Assembly: GCA_004151065.3 (NCBI GenBank) | Contig: NWUY0300042917.1 | Span: forward strand, 38,891 to 51,424 | Length of the DNA stretch: 12,534 bases | Reading direction: 5' to 3' | Origin: Larix sibirica | Taxonomy: Eukaryota; Streptophyta; Pinopsida; Pinales; Pinaceae | In this document: positions 1 to 8,232 of the stretch, piece after piece | Layout of the letters: each line of letters starts with the position of its first letter | Numbering within the stretch: position 1 is the stretch's first letter | The notes under the pieces: model-generated | The model's database searches: none | What the model was told of the DNA's origin: nothing | The model's input: the letters and a program-made list of their open reading frames with translations, nothing else | Made by a program: the position numbers and the translations under genes

Positions 1-333
1 ACAAAAGGAGATGGTCCATTGTTTCCTCCGAAGAAGCACAACGCCAGGACAAAGTCTGGCTTCCAGGTTTTCTGTTGGTTTGGAGACTCGGAAGGGAAAT
101 TCGTTGTTCTGAATAGACGAGTAAGGAATTATGTTTTCCACCTTCACGTCGACGGTACTGTTCCTGCAGAAAACAGAGAGTTGTATAGAAGTGGTAGCAG
201 CAGCAACTTCCAAGCACGAATTTTTGGAATTAGACGTGAATTTAGTTTCAAGAAGCGGCCTCTTCCCTCGCAGAACTTGAACTCGTACAACTTGACTTAT
301 TGCTGCAACGCTTGTGCTTGAGCGTCCCGACAT
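1..333 (-). CDS. Partial 5' coding exon of an unidentified host gene, possibly organelle-targeted
   Basis: The minus strand is open from an ATG at 333-331 to base 1, 111 codons without a stop, so the frame is cut by the window edge. An in-frame TAA lies 33 bases upstream of this ATG, which makes it the first possible start in this frame. The protein begins MSGRSSTSVAAISQVVRVQV. Its first ~70 residues are rich in Ser, Thr, Val, Ala and Arg and poor in acidic residues, as in plant plastid or mitochondrial transit peptides. I do not recognise the mature protein. The stretch is clearly richer in G+C and CpG than the rest of the window, which fits a genic segment. A 100-codon plus-strand ORF (19-321) overlaps it and cannot be formally excluded. 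The minus frame is preferred because of its composition, its leader and its open edge. A strong splice-donor-like AG/GTAAGA just before the ATG (~342-335) is a caution. Confidence 0.42.
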   Translation of the reverse strand, partial: MSGRSSTSVAAISQVVRVQVLRGKRPLLETKFTSNSKNSCLEVAAATTSIQLSVFCRNSTVDVKVENIIPYSSIQNNEFPFRVSKPTENLEARLCPGVVLLRRKQWTISFC

Positions 334-337
334 TGTC

Positions 338-376
338 TTACCTCTTAGATGGAGACTTACAGCTTAGTGCGCCCAT
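338..376 (-). other. Upstream ORF in the leader of the left-edge gene
   Basis: A 12-codon ORF (MGALSCKSPSKR) starts at 376 and stops at 340-338. The stop lies four bases before the candidate main start at 333. Upstream ORFs so close to the main start often reduce its translation in plants, but that role is inferred here and depends on the main frame being real. The end of this ORF overlaps the donor-like AG/GTAAGA. It could therefore also be read as the end of a first exon. Confidence 0.3.
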
Positions 377-416
377 AGTTTTGCTCAAACCTCCCGCTAG
401 CCTGACACCTGCTCCA

Positions 417-461
417 ACCCTTCTCTTCCACACCCTTCTCTTCCGCACCCTTCTCTTCCAC
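417..461. repeat. Three tandem copies of a 15-bp pyrimidine-rich unit
   Basis: The unit acccttctcttccac occurs at 417-431, 432-446 (one substitution, a to g) and 447-461. On the minus strand it is a GA-rich run lying 84-128 bases upstream of the candidate start codon at 333, so probably in its transcribed leader or core promoter. GA/CT-rich leader repeats are common in plant 5' untranslated regions. No frame relationship with the main ORF is implied. Confidence 0.75.
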
Positions 462-600
462 GTGCTCTAGCCTTCTCCCTTATGATTTTGCTTCTGCGTA
501 GCTTCCGTTTGGCGCTTGGCCCACTCCCTTTGGCAGGGACTAAGCTGCCCTGCAGCTTTTTCCCTTATTAATTTATCAAACTTGTTATGAAAATACAAAT
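462..600 (-). promoter_or_regulatory. Possible core promoter of the left-edge minus-strand gene
   Basis: Read on the minus strand, an A+T-rich ataaattaataaggg (about 577-563) precedes a mixed, more G+C-rich stretch leading into the GA-rich leader. It could act as a TATA-like element with transcription starting some 30 bases downstream, giving a leader of roughly 200 bases. This rests only on spacing and base composition. Confidence 0.2.
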
Positions 601-1170
601 TAAGACCATCAAAGTCATATATTTCACTTAGCACAAAACTATAAGAGTTATAAAGTTTGTTATTAAAACACAAAAAACAAATATAACACATTACCATGAA
701 AACCATTTTAATTATATGACGAGACCCACATCTGGAAGGCGATTATCTTTGTCATGAGATCATCTTTGTCATTGGGACCACGGCCCACCATCATCAACAT
801 AGTTGGATTCCTTACACAATTTTTCATTTTTTTTAAAGTGAGTCACTAGGAAGCCATCACAAACATAAAAGTTATATTAAAACCTTACTAGTTGCATCCT
901 CCTAAGAGAATAAATCCTATCAAATTAACACACATGCACATATCAAGACCATCAAAGTCATATATTCCACTTGCACGAAACTATAAAAGCCATAAAAGTC
1001 ACCATCAAAGCACCAAAAATAAATATCACACATTACAATGAAAATCAATTATGTGTTCATTGAGATGAGGCTCAAAACTAGATGAGGGTCATGTTCATTA
1101 TTAGAACTAGGGCCAATTATCATTAACTTATTTGGATACTTTACAAAAAAAATTATTTTTTGAAATAATA
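566..1170. repeat. Diverged direct duplication, offset 343 bp
   Basis: Two diverged copies lie in the same orientation, about 566-850 and 908-1170. The best anchor is agaccatcaaagtcatatat at 603 and again at 946, an offset of exactly 343 bases. Both continue with a cacttgcac-like block, aaactata, runs of caccaaaa/aacaaata, acattac.atgaaaa, and much later a ttggat...ttacacaa/ttacaaaa block followed by a T/A homopolymer. Identity falls away from the anchor. The duplication lies just upstream of the candidate left-edge gene. It could be a local tandem duplication of intergenic DNA or the edge of an unrecognised repeat. Confidence 0.7.
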
Positions 1171-1379
1171 AAGGAAAGCATTAAGAACTTATCACCTTAG
1201 GGTCGTGGTAGGGGCTATTAAGGCAAATATTGTGGTGCTCTTTCTTCTCAGGAACAACATGGCTCACTATATCTAAACTCTAAATGGTGAGACTGTCTAA
1301 GACAATATGAGGAAGAAAGGCATGGGGTTAGAAACTCTATGTTCATGGTGTAGGGATCCTCACCATAGTACTACATTAG

Positions 1380-1760
1380 TGTTGCACATGTATTGTACTC
1401 TTTGTATATTATCAAAACAAATGGGATTTAGGGGCAAAGCCCTTGAATGAAAAATTTGGGTCTGTTTTGAGTTTTTTTGGGCACTAGTTCCTCTGCCCTT
1501 TCTAAATTAGTCCTAGTTGAAATTAGGGTTGTAATCTATTATGGGTTATTGGATTAGGGTTTTGTATATAATATCATATTGTAAACATAAAAGATAATAC
1601 AATGAGATAGAGTCTGGAGAAACTCTCAAGTAGATTGATTTTCTTGGTTCAAAGTTTTTGAAGTAAATCTATGTGTACTTTGCGTGTGAGCCATTGTAAA
1701 TTCTTGTATTTTAGATTCTATTTGGTATTGCTTTTATTACATAGGTTTATCAAACTCTTT
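1380..1760 (+). mobile_element. LTR-like remnant with promoter-type sequence
   Basis: The stretch has the look of a plant copia-type LTR. It contains gaaattagggttgtaatc, then ggattagggttttgtatata (TATA-like box at about 1563-1571), then an A-rich stretch with tacaatgagatagagtc and a T-rich 3' part. I found no second copy, no clear TG/CA ends and no target duplication. A ttggtattgct at about 1722 is only a weak match to the initiator-tRNA primer-binding site. The boundaries are therefore approximate and the element could be a solo LTR or a chance resemblance. Confidence 0.3.
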
Positions 1761-1770
1761 AATTAGTAGG

Positions 1771-3689
1771 CACAAACGTAACACATCCAATTCAACCTAT
1801 TGCACTTGAATTGTAGTTTGAATACAAAGGTTGGAACCTATTGGCCCTTCATTTTTGGTGCAACATGACATAAATTTGGGCACATATTTCTACGCCACAT
1901 GAAGCAAACAAAAGAACCTAGTCAACCATCAAGAGATCAAATAGACAAAAAAGAGTCCCTAGTTTTGCAGCTTATATCAGCTAGCCTTTATTATCACATG
2001 ATGGACTGTAATTATATATATGAATAAGTTAGTTAAATTAAGGTTTTGACATGGTAAAAATTATCATAAAACACAAATGTACAAATAGCCCTTAGGGGTT
2101 ATGACAAAAGGTTGTTGATGGTTGTGGGTTATTGTTTTCTTTGTTATGATTATTGATTATTGGGAAATTTTGTAATGATATGCTTGTTTTATGGATGGTA
2201 GGTCTACACCCTTATTATGGGCAAGATGTTGAATATGTTGGTTGAATTGGATCAGAGTAATAAAATACCCCTTATTATTCAGATCGTGGTTGTGATATGT
2301 TATATGGATGATTGGTTTGTTGTTGGATCTATGTATTCTTTGTTATATTAAATATAGATTCTTCAAGTATGATTATGATTTCTGGGCTAATATAATAAAT
2401 AAATAAATGAATAAGATATCATTTAATCATAAGGTAGTATGGTAAAACCTTATCTTATCACCTAATCGTCCTACCTTAAGTCTTGGAAACAAGCTTAGGA
2501 TGAGAACTTCTCTCTTATAGTGTTTGAATATGTCAGCAATAAACTACATCAAACCTTCTTGGACTCTTAAGTGAAACTTGGTCTACCAAATAGAGCCAGC
2601 CCTATCATGAAGGTGGAACCTTTATAGGATCATACTAAGGTTTTTGAAACATAGTTTGGGATTTTATTAAATAGGAAGTTGGGTTGTGAGGGTAAAAGAT
2701 CAAAGGTTTTAGATAGATACTTTTGCAGTGGCGATGCTCCCAAAGATGAGTATGATATCTTATGGGTATATTTTTCAGTGAATCTTTATCAATGGTTAAA
2801 GTGGCTTTAAGAGACACTAGGATACACCTGGAAGGAGAAGAATAGAGTATATTTGAGTCATGAAATCTAGTTGTGCTTCAATTAGTAGGCCACCTAGTAA
2901 TGAAACAGCCAATTTATAGGTAAAGGCAACAATGGAGGGGTTCATTTTTCAATTTGTAGTAGAAGCATACTAGTCATATTCAAAATCTAAGGAAGAGTTT
3001 AAGTGGGAAGCAAGGGGAAGACTTGTGAAAGAGATCCCAATGTGGATTAAGATGTTGTTTGTAGAGGAATGAAGTTTACCTTTCAAACCCAATGGTATGG
3101 AAATGAAAAATCCATGCACCATGGTGGTGGTTGGAGTGGTGCTAGCAATGATGAGAGCATAAAAGAGACTTTATCACAGGGAGAGAAAAAACATTGAGAG
3201 GGAAAAATGTATATTAAGAAGAAAAGATATCATAGACCAATGTTCGCTTAAACAGTTGTGAGTAGTTAAAGAGTGAAGTGAGAAGTTGTGGGGGAAGATC
3301 AAGTATGAGGGAAGTAAAGAAGGAAGGTCATCGGGGTTGGTGAACATTAAGGAATAAGCAGTGTTGGTCAACCAATAATTGAGAGATCAAGCACTAATTC
3401 TATAAGGGATTCTAGTGAGGGGACATAGCATCGAAGGAACATGGACGAGGTTAGAGGAAAAACATGGATAGGACTATGGAAACCCTAATTATGACCACCT
3501 CCTAACTATCTAGTCGACCTTCTTTAATGAGGCCACATTACATTATTCTATGCTAACTAACTAGTGGGCCTGATTTAATAATAACAAACGTAGTGGACCT
3601 AGTCCACTTTACATTGAATGGCCACCATAACTACACTATTATTACTCTAATGAGCCCTTCCCCACTCCCCCCCGCCTATTACACCCTAA
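1771..3689. other. Intergenic DNA with no recognisable gene
   Basis: About 1.9 kb of AT-rich sequence in which I could recognise no protein family on either strand. All open frames are short (65 codons or less) and lack family motifs. A purine-rich block (about 2920-3480) and a small hairpin (agtggac/gtccact arms at 3592-3598 and 3602-3608) are the only local structures seen. It is probably old transposon debris. Confidence 0.5.
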
Positions 3690-4105
3690 AGGATGATCCC
3701 AACATTGTAATGTACCTAGGGAGGATAATATGGGGTGTCTAGGGGGGTATTGAATGTAATGTGGACATAATTATCATGGAATATGCCCACTTGGTAGTTA
3801 GTGGTTAATAAATAAAGACACTAAATAATTAGAGAAAATAATGTTATAATAAGGGTATTTATCACAGACCCCAGTGTATGCTCATGAGAAAGTATATATA
3901 TATACATCAATATCAATGTATTGGATATGGTGAGTATTGTATTGTAGCAACTATGGCTTATGGAGTTATTCCTTCCATGAGGAGTATTTGATGGTGTTAC
4001 CCTACCTCAATGGTTCTTTTCATTCTTGTGTTCTTTGTTGTGTGGATGCATTTTTTTGAAGTTAAGGGTTGTCGTTTATGTTTTATCTACCAAGGTTCAA
4101 TGTAA
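3690..4105 (+). mobile_element. Candidate LTR preceding repeat copy A (gypsy-type, plus strand)
   Basis: The segment has LTR-like organisation. G-rich text (cctaggg, ctaggggggtattg) is followed by aataaataaagac, then a tatatatatata run (about 3894-3905) that could serve as a TATA region, then a T-rich tail. It ends next to tggtattcaagctc (about 4109-4122), which loosely resembles the initiator-tRNA primer-binding site tggtatcagagc. Directly downstream is copy A of the repeat that also sits upstream of the gypsy gag in this window. This fits a 5' LTR plus leader of a related, plus-strand gypsy element. No partner LTR or target duplication was found, so the start is a guess. Confidence 0.3.
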
Positions 4106-4400
4106 GTGGTATTCAAGCTCTTTCATGGACCGAAAAGAGACTATTTTTTCCATATATCCATTCCTATATATTTTTGTGTTGAATCTAAAGAATCCAAGTG
4201 TATATCTAAATTCCTCTTGATAAAACGCCCAATTTATAATAAAAAATTGTCTCAATTGGAGTCTAGGAAGTGGAAATGTTGCTTATTTAAAATACGTTAT
4301 TATGGATTTTTTTTGGTGATGGTTGTGAATATTGTAGAACATATATATTTTGATAGAATAGCCAGATTGCAACCAAACCAATGCCATTGGATAGAATGAT
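4106..4400 (+). repeat. Dispersed repeat, copy A (plus orientation)
   Basis: This copy matches, in inverted orientation, copies B and C near the right edge. Shared blocks in order are: ggtattcaagctc; gtgttgaatctaaag; tctcaattggagtctagg; a tattatggattttttt block; atattttgatagaatagcc; and attgcaaccaaaccaatg followed by ccattggat. Read as protein, copies A and B share a stretch ending RLQPNQCHWI, and copies A and C share LESR...GFF. Drift at the DNA level is substantial, so these are old copies. No gag or pol frame is recognisable after it. The segment is either an isolated leader fragment or the start of an element deleted further on. Confidence 0.7.
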
Positions 4401-4796
4401 TTCATATATTAAATGATATGCTTATGATTGATATTTAGTATTCTACAACACTTGCACATTTTTTCCCCCCAAACATCAATGAAACCAAAGAATAACCATG
4501 AAATGGGAGGATCAAATGTGACATATCATATGAGAATTTCAAGAGATTCGATGCCTTTTTGATGCATATCTTGGCATCAATGGAGAGTATAACGAAGATA
4601 TATTTCCATGGTGGCATTTAGAGGATGCTTGTGATGGATAGTACACAAACAATTGTCTTTTTTGGTAATATAACTAAATTCACCTTTTATTTGATGTCTC
4701 TACACCACCTTATGCCGAAAAAATCATTTAGGGTAGTCAAGAACCCAAGTAAACCATACCTTTATTGAATATTTTCTTCTAAATTTATTTAGTTCA
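4401..4796. other. Unassigned sequence between repeat copy A and the LINE fragment
   Basis: Some 400 bases in which I see no clear gene. On the minus strand it lies directly downstream of the LINE endonuclease fragment and could contain the rest of that domain. No SDH-type or other endonuclease motif is clear enough to claim. The 60-codon minus frame at 4435-4617 has no recognisable family. Confidence 0.4.
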
Positions 4797-5042
4797 TAAA
4801 AACAAACCTAATATTGAGGGCATTCTAGGTTTTCTTCTTCCCGTGAGGCACCATGATAGGCAACATTCCTTTATTTTTTTTGGAGCATACACCATATTAA
4901 AATCCCAACAAACAAGCCAATGAAATTTAAAGAACTCATTTTCTATCCATATCCAAGAAAGGGCTCTCTCTTCAACATAATTAGATGTGTCAATATTAGT
5001 GAGTTTCAACATTTGCCTATCAAAATCCAATATGATCCACAT
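4797..5042 (-). pseudogene. LINE-type apurinic endonuclease fragment
   Basis: The 82-codon minus-strand frame reads as the middle of the endonuclease domain of a plant LINE (L1-like non-LTR retrotransposon), the enzyme that nicks target DNA to prime reverse transcription. Visible motifs are LTNIDTSNYVEERALSW, matching the family pattern of a TNIYA block followed by R..LW, and then HWLVCWDFNMV at about 4922-4890. The latter corresponds to the conserved W.(I/V)GGDFN segment. The catalytic D and N of this segment are present but the second glycine is Trp. A conserved-looking LTGRRKPR follows. The frame begins mid-domain and nothing of the reverse transcriptase was found. The piece is a short orphan fragment, probably truncated on both sides. 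Confidence 0.6.
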
Positions 5043-5188
5043 AAATCTCCATGTGGGGTTGTTCCCTAATCCATAATAGCAGAGGACAAATAAGGCGATG
5101 CAAGGATTGTAACAATGTGTTTGTCATCTTCATGTTGTTAGTTTTTGGTTGCATTGAGTTGTTCTCCTAGCAAGAGAGAGCATACAAG

Positions 5189-5913
5189 TGTTGAAGGGGA
5201 TTCCTTATAGGATGAACATTTCACATGGGAGATATTACCTTACACACCTATGAGATTTTCCTTGCACGTATGACACTTGGAATCTTCTATTTTGGTCAAT
5301 GTAAGCTTATGATAGATTCTATGGTGGTTATGGCATGTTCCTCTTACACAATGATGGTAACTTCATGACAGATTCCTTTCATGGAAGAATGTGTAAGAGA
5401 TAGTCTAAGCATATATAGGGTGTGCTTCCAAGGAGAGGCTCCTTTGGATATGAGGTGCCCCCTTTGAGGCCTATCATTAGTTGTTAAGTCATTCAACCAC
5501 TTTTCCCTTTTATCAAGTTTTACTAGATGAGGGAGGACACAATAGTTGGGAATATATATTCATATATGTAAGGTGTGTGAACATATAGTAAGAATGTGAA
5601 ATCTTGAGAGATTCCATTGTATTTCTTTGAGGATGCTATTGCATTTTTCTTGTGTTAATGAGAATATAGTGATTGTCGTTACACAATTTCAGTTTGTTGT
5701 CCACTACATTAATGTTGTTGTTTGTGTATATCATATTCTTTTTCAAGTTTGATCTCATATCTTGATATGTGGTGTTTTCACTTTGAGTCTCTATGTTCAA
5801 ACATATGTTTATGTAGATCTAAGGCTTTCATTGGTGTTTAAATCTTTCTATATTAGTTGTATGACAAATTCTTTGACCGCATATATGTTTATCATGAAGA
5901 TGTAAACTTATGA
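5189..5913 (+). mobile_element. Candidate 5' LTR of the Ty1/copia element
   Basis: The segment starts tgttgaaggggattcc, a typical copia LTR opening (TGTTGAAG), and ends just before a degenerate initiator-tRNA primer-binding site at 5916. Inside it are gttgggaatatatattcata (TATA-like, about 5551-5560) and T/G-rich text resembling the R-U5 part of such LTRs. The length, about 725 bp, is within the normal range. The 3' LTR is missing because the element is cut off inside integrase, so the ends cannot be confirmed by comparing two LTRs. The 3' end has no clear CA and is placed only by the primer-binding site. Confidence 0.5.
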
Positions 5914-5915
5914 AA

Positions 5916-5928
5916 TGATATTAGAGCT
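5916..5928 (+). other. Degenerate primer-binding site of the copia element
   Basis: tgatattagagct differs at two positions from the usual tggtatcagagct, which is complementary to the 3' end of plant initiator methionine tRNA. It lies directly after the candidate LTR and about 280 bases before the gag start, the expected place. Both differences are transitions, G to A and C to T. Confidence 0.6.
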
Positions 5929-6206
5929 ATGCATTTGAAATTCTCTAGATCCATGTATGGAATGGACTACTACCTATGACAAGGAGTTTCAGAGGATCTC
6001 ATTGGGTCTGATCCCTTGAAGACTTTAGATATTGGAGTGATGAATGCATGTGAGAGGCACTAAGAATTGTGAGAGATTGTGGATGAGATTCCCCTGTAGC
6101 TCCAATGATAGGAGTGGATTTGTTTCTTGAGATAGACATGGTGAATCTATGACAAGTTTATTTCATCAGCTAATTTGTTGGTTGAAGTGTGTTATAGGTT
6201 TGGAGG
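5929..6206 (+). other. Untranslated leader of the copia element
   Basis: This 278-base stretch links the primer-binding site to the gag start. It has no open frame of note. Its length suits a copia leader, which would carry the packaging signal, although nothing specific can be seen. Confidence 0.4.
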
Positions 6207-7050
6207 ATGACTACTCTTAGTCCTAGAGAGTGTGGTTATCTAGAGGGTACTTCCAAATTTACATCCAGGAAATGGTTATTGTATATGTTGTTGAAGGAGA
6301 TGGAAATTTTGGAGATGGTAAAAGGGATTGTTGTTGCTCTTATTGATGATAATTTGTTGGCTACACATAAGAAGAGTGTTTCTAGAGTAAACATAACCAT
6401 TGTGTATTTGGAGAAGGATCATTTTATCCCTCGCATTGAGGGGTAGTTAATTGATGGGATGTATGCAGCATTAATCAATTTAGATTAGAGTGGGCATGTG
6501 TCTCAAAAATTGCCTCTAAAAAATTAACTCACTCATACACACATGGGTGACATAGGCATGGTATATAGTTACTTGATGAAGGTTACCTATATCAAAGATT
6601 AGCTCATGACCATTTGGCTGAAAGTCAAGAATGAGAAGTTCGTGTCTATGATAATGAAAGAATTATTGAAGCCTTAGGAATCCTTTGTGTAGAGCGCTTA
6701 CCTTTCAATAGCTCTAGGATGCTTACATCCAAGAGGAGAAAATGAGAGCAACAATCATAACTAGAAATAATAAGATCTTGAACTAAACCTTGTTGATAAG
6801 GTGAGGAAAGGAAGAAATATGGGTGGCATGGAACATTCATGGTCATTATAGCATAGGAAGGACTAGAGTCACCTGAAATGTTTCAAGTGTTAGAAGAAGG
6901 GCCACTATGCATCTTAGCATCCTATGGATATGAAAACAAAGAATAAGCAACATAAGCAGTTTGCATGGAGTGCAAAAGCTTTTGCAATGGATGAGTTAGC
7001 ACCCAAGATGGAGATTGTCTTCTCCATGGTATCATGCCTTTCCATAAACA
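6207..7050 (+). pseudogene. gag: Ty1/copia gag (capsid and zinc knuckle), decayed
   Basis: From the ATG at 6207 the frame reads as the capsid protein of a plant copia element (UBN2/DUF4219-type gag), which forms the virus-like particle. Recognisable stretches are a Trp-containing N-terminal region (SRKWLLYML), SRVNITIVYLEKDHFIP, LINLD-stop-SGHVSQKL, MVYSYLMKVTYIKD, and a Lys/Arg-rich segment before the nucleocapsid. The zinc knuckle is at 6879-6920 and reads CFKC-stop-KKGHYAS-stop-H. The first two Cys and the His of the CCHC motif are kept, and the last Cys is replaced by His. At least ten in-frame stops occur, the first at 6444-6446, but the frame never shifts through this region. The element is dead. 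Neighbours follow in normal copia order. Confidence 0.8.
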
Positions 7051-7436
7051 CCATCTCTAGTGTAGGGTGGTATATGAACAATGGAGCATCTAAACACATG
7101 CTATTCTACAACAAGGCTTTCAATAGAGTTCAAGGGCAAGAAGTTGGCATATAAGTGGAGTTGGGAAATATTGCCACATATCTAGATATTGTAATGGGAT
7201 TCGTCTCTTTTTAAATGCCATCAAGATATGTTATTGAGTTGAATGATGTTTTGTATGTTCATGGTTTAACTAATAATCATCTTTCAATTTCATCCATGAC
7301 AAACTTAAGTGTGACTAATTTTTATGACCAACAAGTCATCATGTTAGATTACAACCATAAGGATGGTCAAGTCTTGCCCAAAGGTGTGCGAGAAGGTGGT
7401 GTATGTAGGTTGCTTGCAAATTAAGCAAAACATGGT
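7051..7436 (+). pseudogene. pol: Ty1/copia protease region, decayed
   Basis: The frame continues in register with gag. At 7068-7100 it reads WYMNNGASKHM, equivalent to the family's W..DSGAS.HM aspartic-protease signature. The catalytic Asp is replaced by Asn, so the protease that would cut the polyprotein is inactive. Downstream, ELNDVLYVHGLTNNHLSIS (7236-7292) matches the usual L.DVLYVP.L..NLLSI segment at the end of the copia protease. Stops occur at 7153-7155 and in the following ~60 bases. No frameshift is needed to connect the pieces. Confidence 0.8.
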
Positions 7437-7640
7437 TCTTTAGTGCATGACTATGACAATCAAGGATAGATTTGGCATAGGGGTTTGGTCCTACACTATG
7501 AATCACTTCCACTCTTGAAGGACACAATGTAGGGATATACACATTTCAACATTCAAAATCTGGGATTATATAAATGTTGTGTACTCAACAAGCATGTGAA
7601 GACTGCTTTTCCAAGAAATGAACATATATCAAGGGAGATG
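7437..7640 (+). pseudogene. pol: GAG-pre-integrase domain of the copia element, decayed
   Basis: Still in the gag frame, IWHRGL at 7470-7487, followed by YESLPLLKD and later LGLYKCCVLNKHVKTAFPRN, matches the zinc-binding HHCC-type GAG-pre-integrase domain (PF13976-like: WH.RLGH...L..L, then C..C..GK). The Gly-His after the first W-H-R block is degraded, while the two cysteines of the C..C pair survive as CC with altered spacing. Two in-frame stops lie at 7467 and about 7530. The segment sits between protease and integrase, as in all copia elements. Confidence 0.75.
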
Positions 7641-8232
7641 CTTGATTTGGTTCCTTCAAATATATGACCTATGTCATCAAATTCTTTAATAAGTAACATT
7701 TAGTATTCTTCATTTATTGATGATTCCTCCATAAAGACTTGGATTTACTTTACAAAGACCAAGTATCAGTTCTTTAGTAAGTTTCAAGGTTTTGAATCTC
7801 TTGTGGAGAATTAGACAAATAAAAAGATCAAAGTATTGAGGTATGAAAATGGAGTAGATTACACCTCTAAGGACTTGATGCATTTTGCAAGCAAGAATTA
7901 AGAGGGAGTTGATAATGCCTTACAACTATCAACAAAATGAGGTTATGGAGAGGAAGAACTAATCCATCATAAAGATAATGAACACTATGATCCATGATTT
8001 AGATTCTTTCACGTGTATTTGGGTAGATGCATGATTTACAACTATGTACATATTGAATTGATCATAGGGAATCAAAGGAAAATATACTAGAGGAAGTCTT
8101 TACTCATGAAAAATAATATGTATCTCACTTTTGTGTACTTGGTTTTCCTAGTTATATTCATGTGCCTAATGAGAAGATAACTAAGTTTAAACCCTAGAGT
8201 ATCAAGGGTATTTGTATGAGTTACAATGATGC
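7641..8232 (+). pseudogene. pol: Ty1/copia integrase core and start of C-terminal region, decayed and truncated
   Basis: The rve-type integrase that would insert the cDNA is clear. FIDDSSIKTWIYF, then FSKFQGFESLVEN-stop-TNKKIKVLRYENGVDY are in the gag frame to about 7900. A frameshift there leads to PYNYQQNEVMERKN (about 7919-7960), and another near 8060 to FGFPSYIHVPNEK-like text (about 8143-8180) and KGICMSYNDA (8201-8232). Of the D,D,E triad, the first Asp (usual DICGP) reads N-I-stop-P, the second (usual SDNG) reads Y-E-N-G, and the Glu of ERKN is retained. The match ends at about 8232, in the stretch usually written KGIFVGYS. Reverse transcriptase, RNase H and the 3' LTR are missing. The other side of the break is a minus-strand gypsy element. 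Confidence 0.85.

Noticed and set aside
19-321. 100-codon plus-strand ORF at the left edge
   Set aside because: It overlaps the longer, edge-open minus frame. Its composition (many Arg, Phe, Cys, Asn in no family pattern) looks like a shadow of the minus exon. It is not fully excluded.
467-706. 79-codon minus ORF
   Set aside because: It spans the duplicated AT-rich DNA and the promoter/leader of the left-edge gene. It shows no family motif and ends in low-complexity leader sequence.
2635-3371. Short minus ORFs (60-65 codons) in the unassigned region
   Set aside because: The lengths are expected by chance in AT-rich DNA and no protein family is recognisable.
3592-3608. Perfect 7-bp hairpin agtggac-cta-gtccact
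   Set aside because: It is too short to mean anything without a flanking structure or terminator-like context.
6914-7099. 61-codon minus ORF opposite copia gag/protease
   Set aside because: It is antisense to the recognisable zinc knuckle and protease and has no motif of its own.
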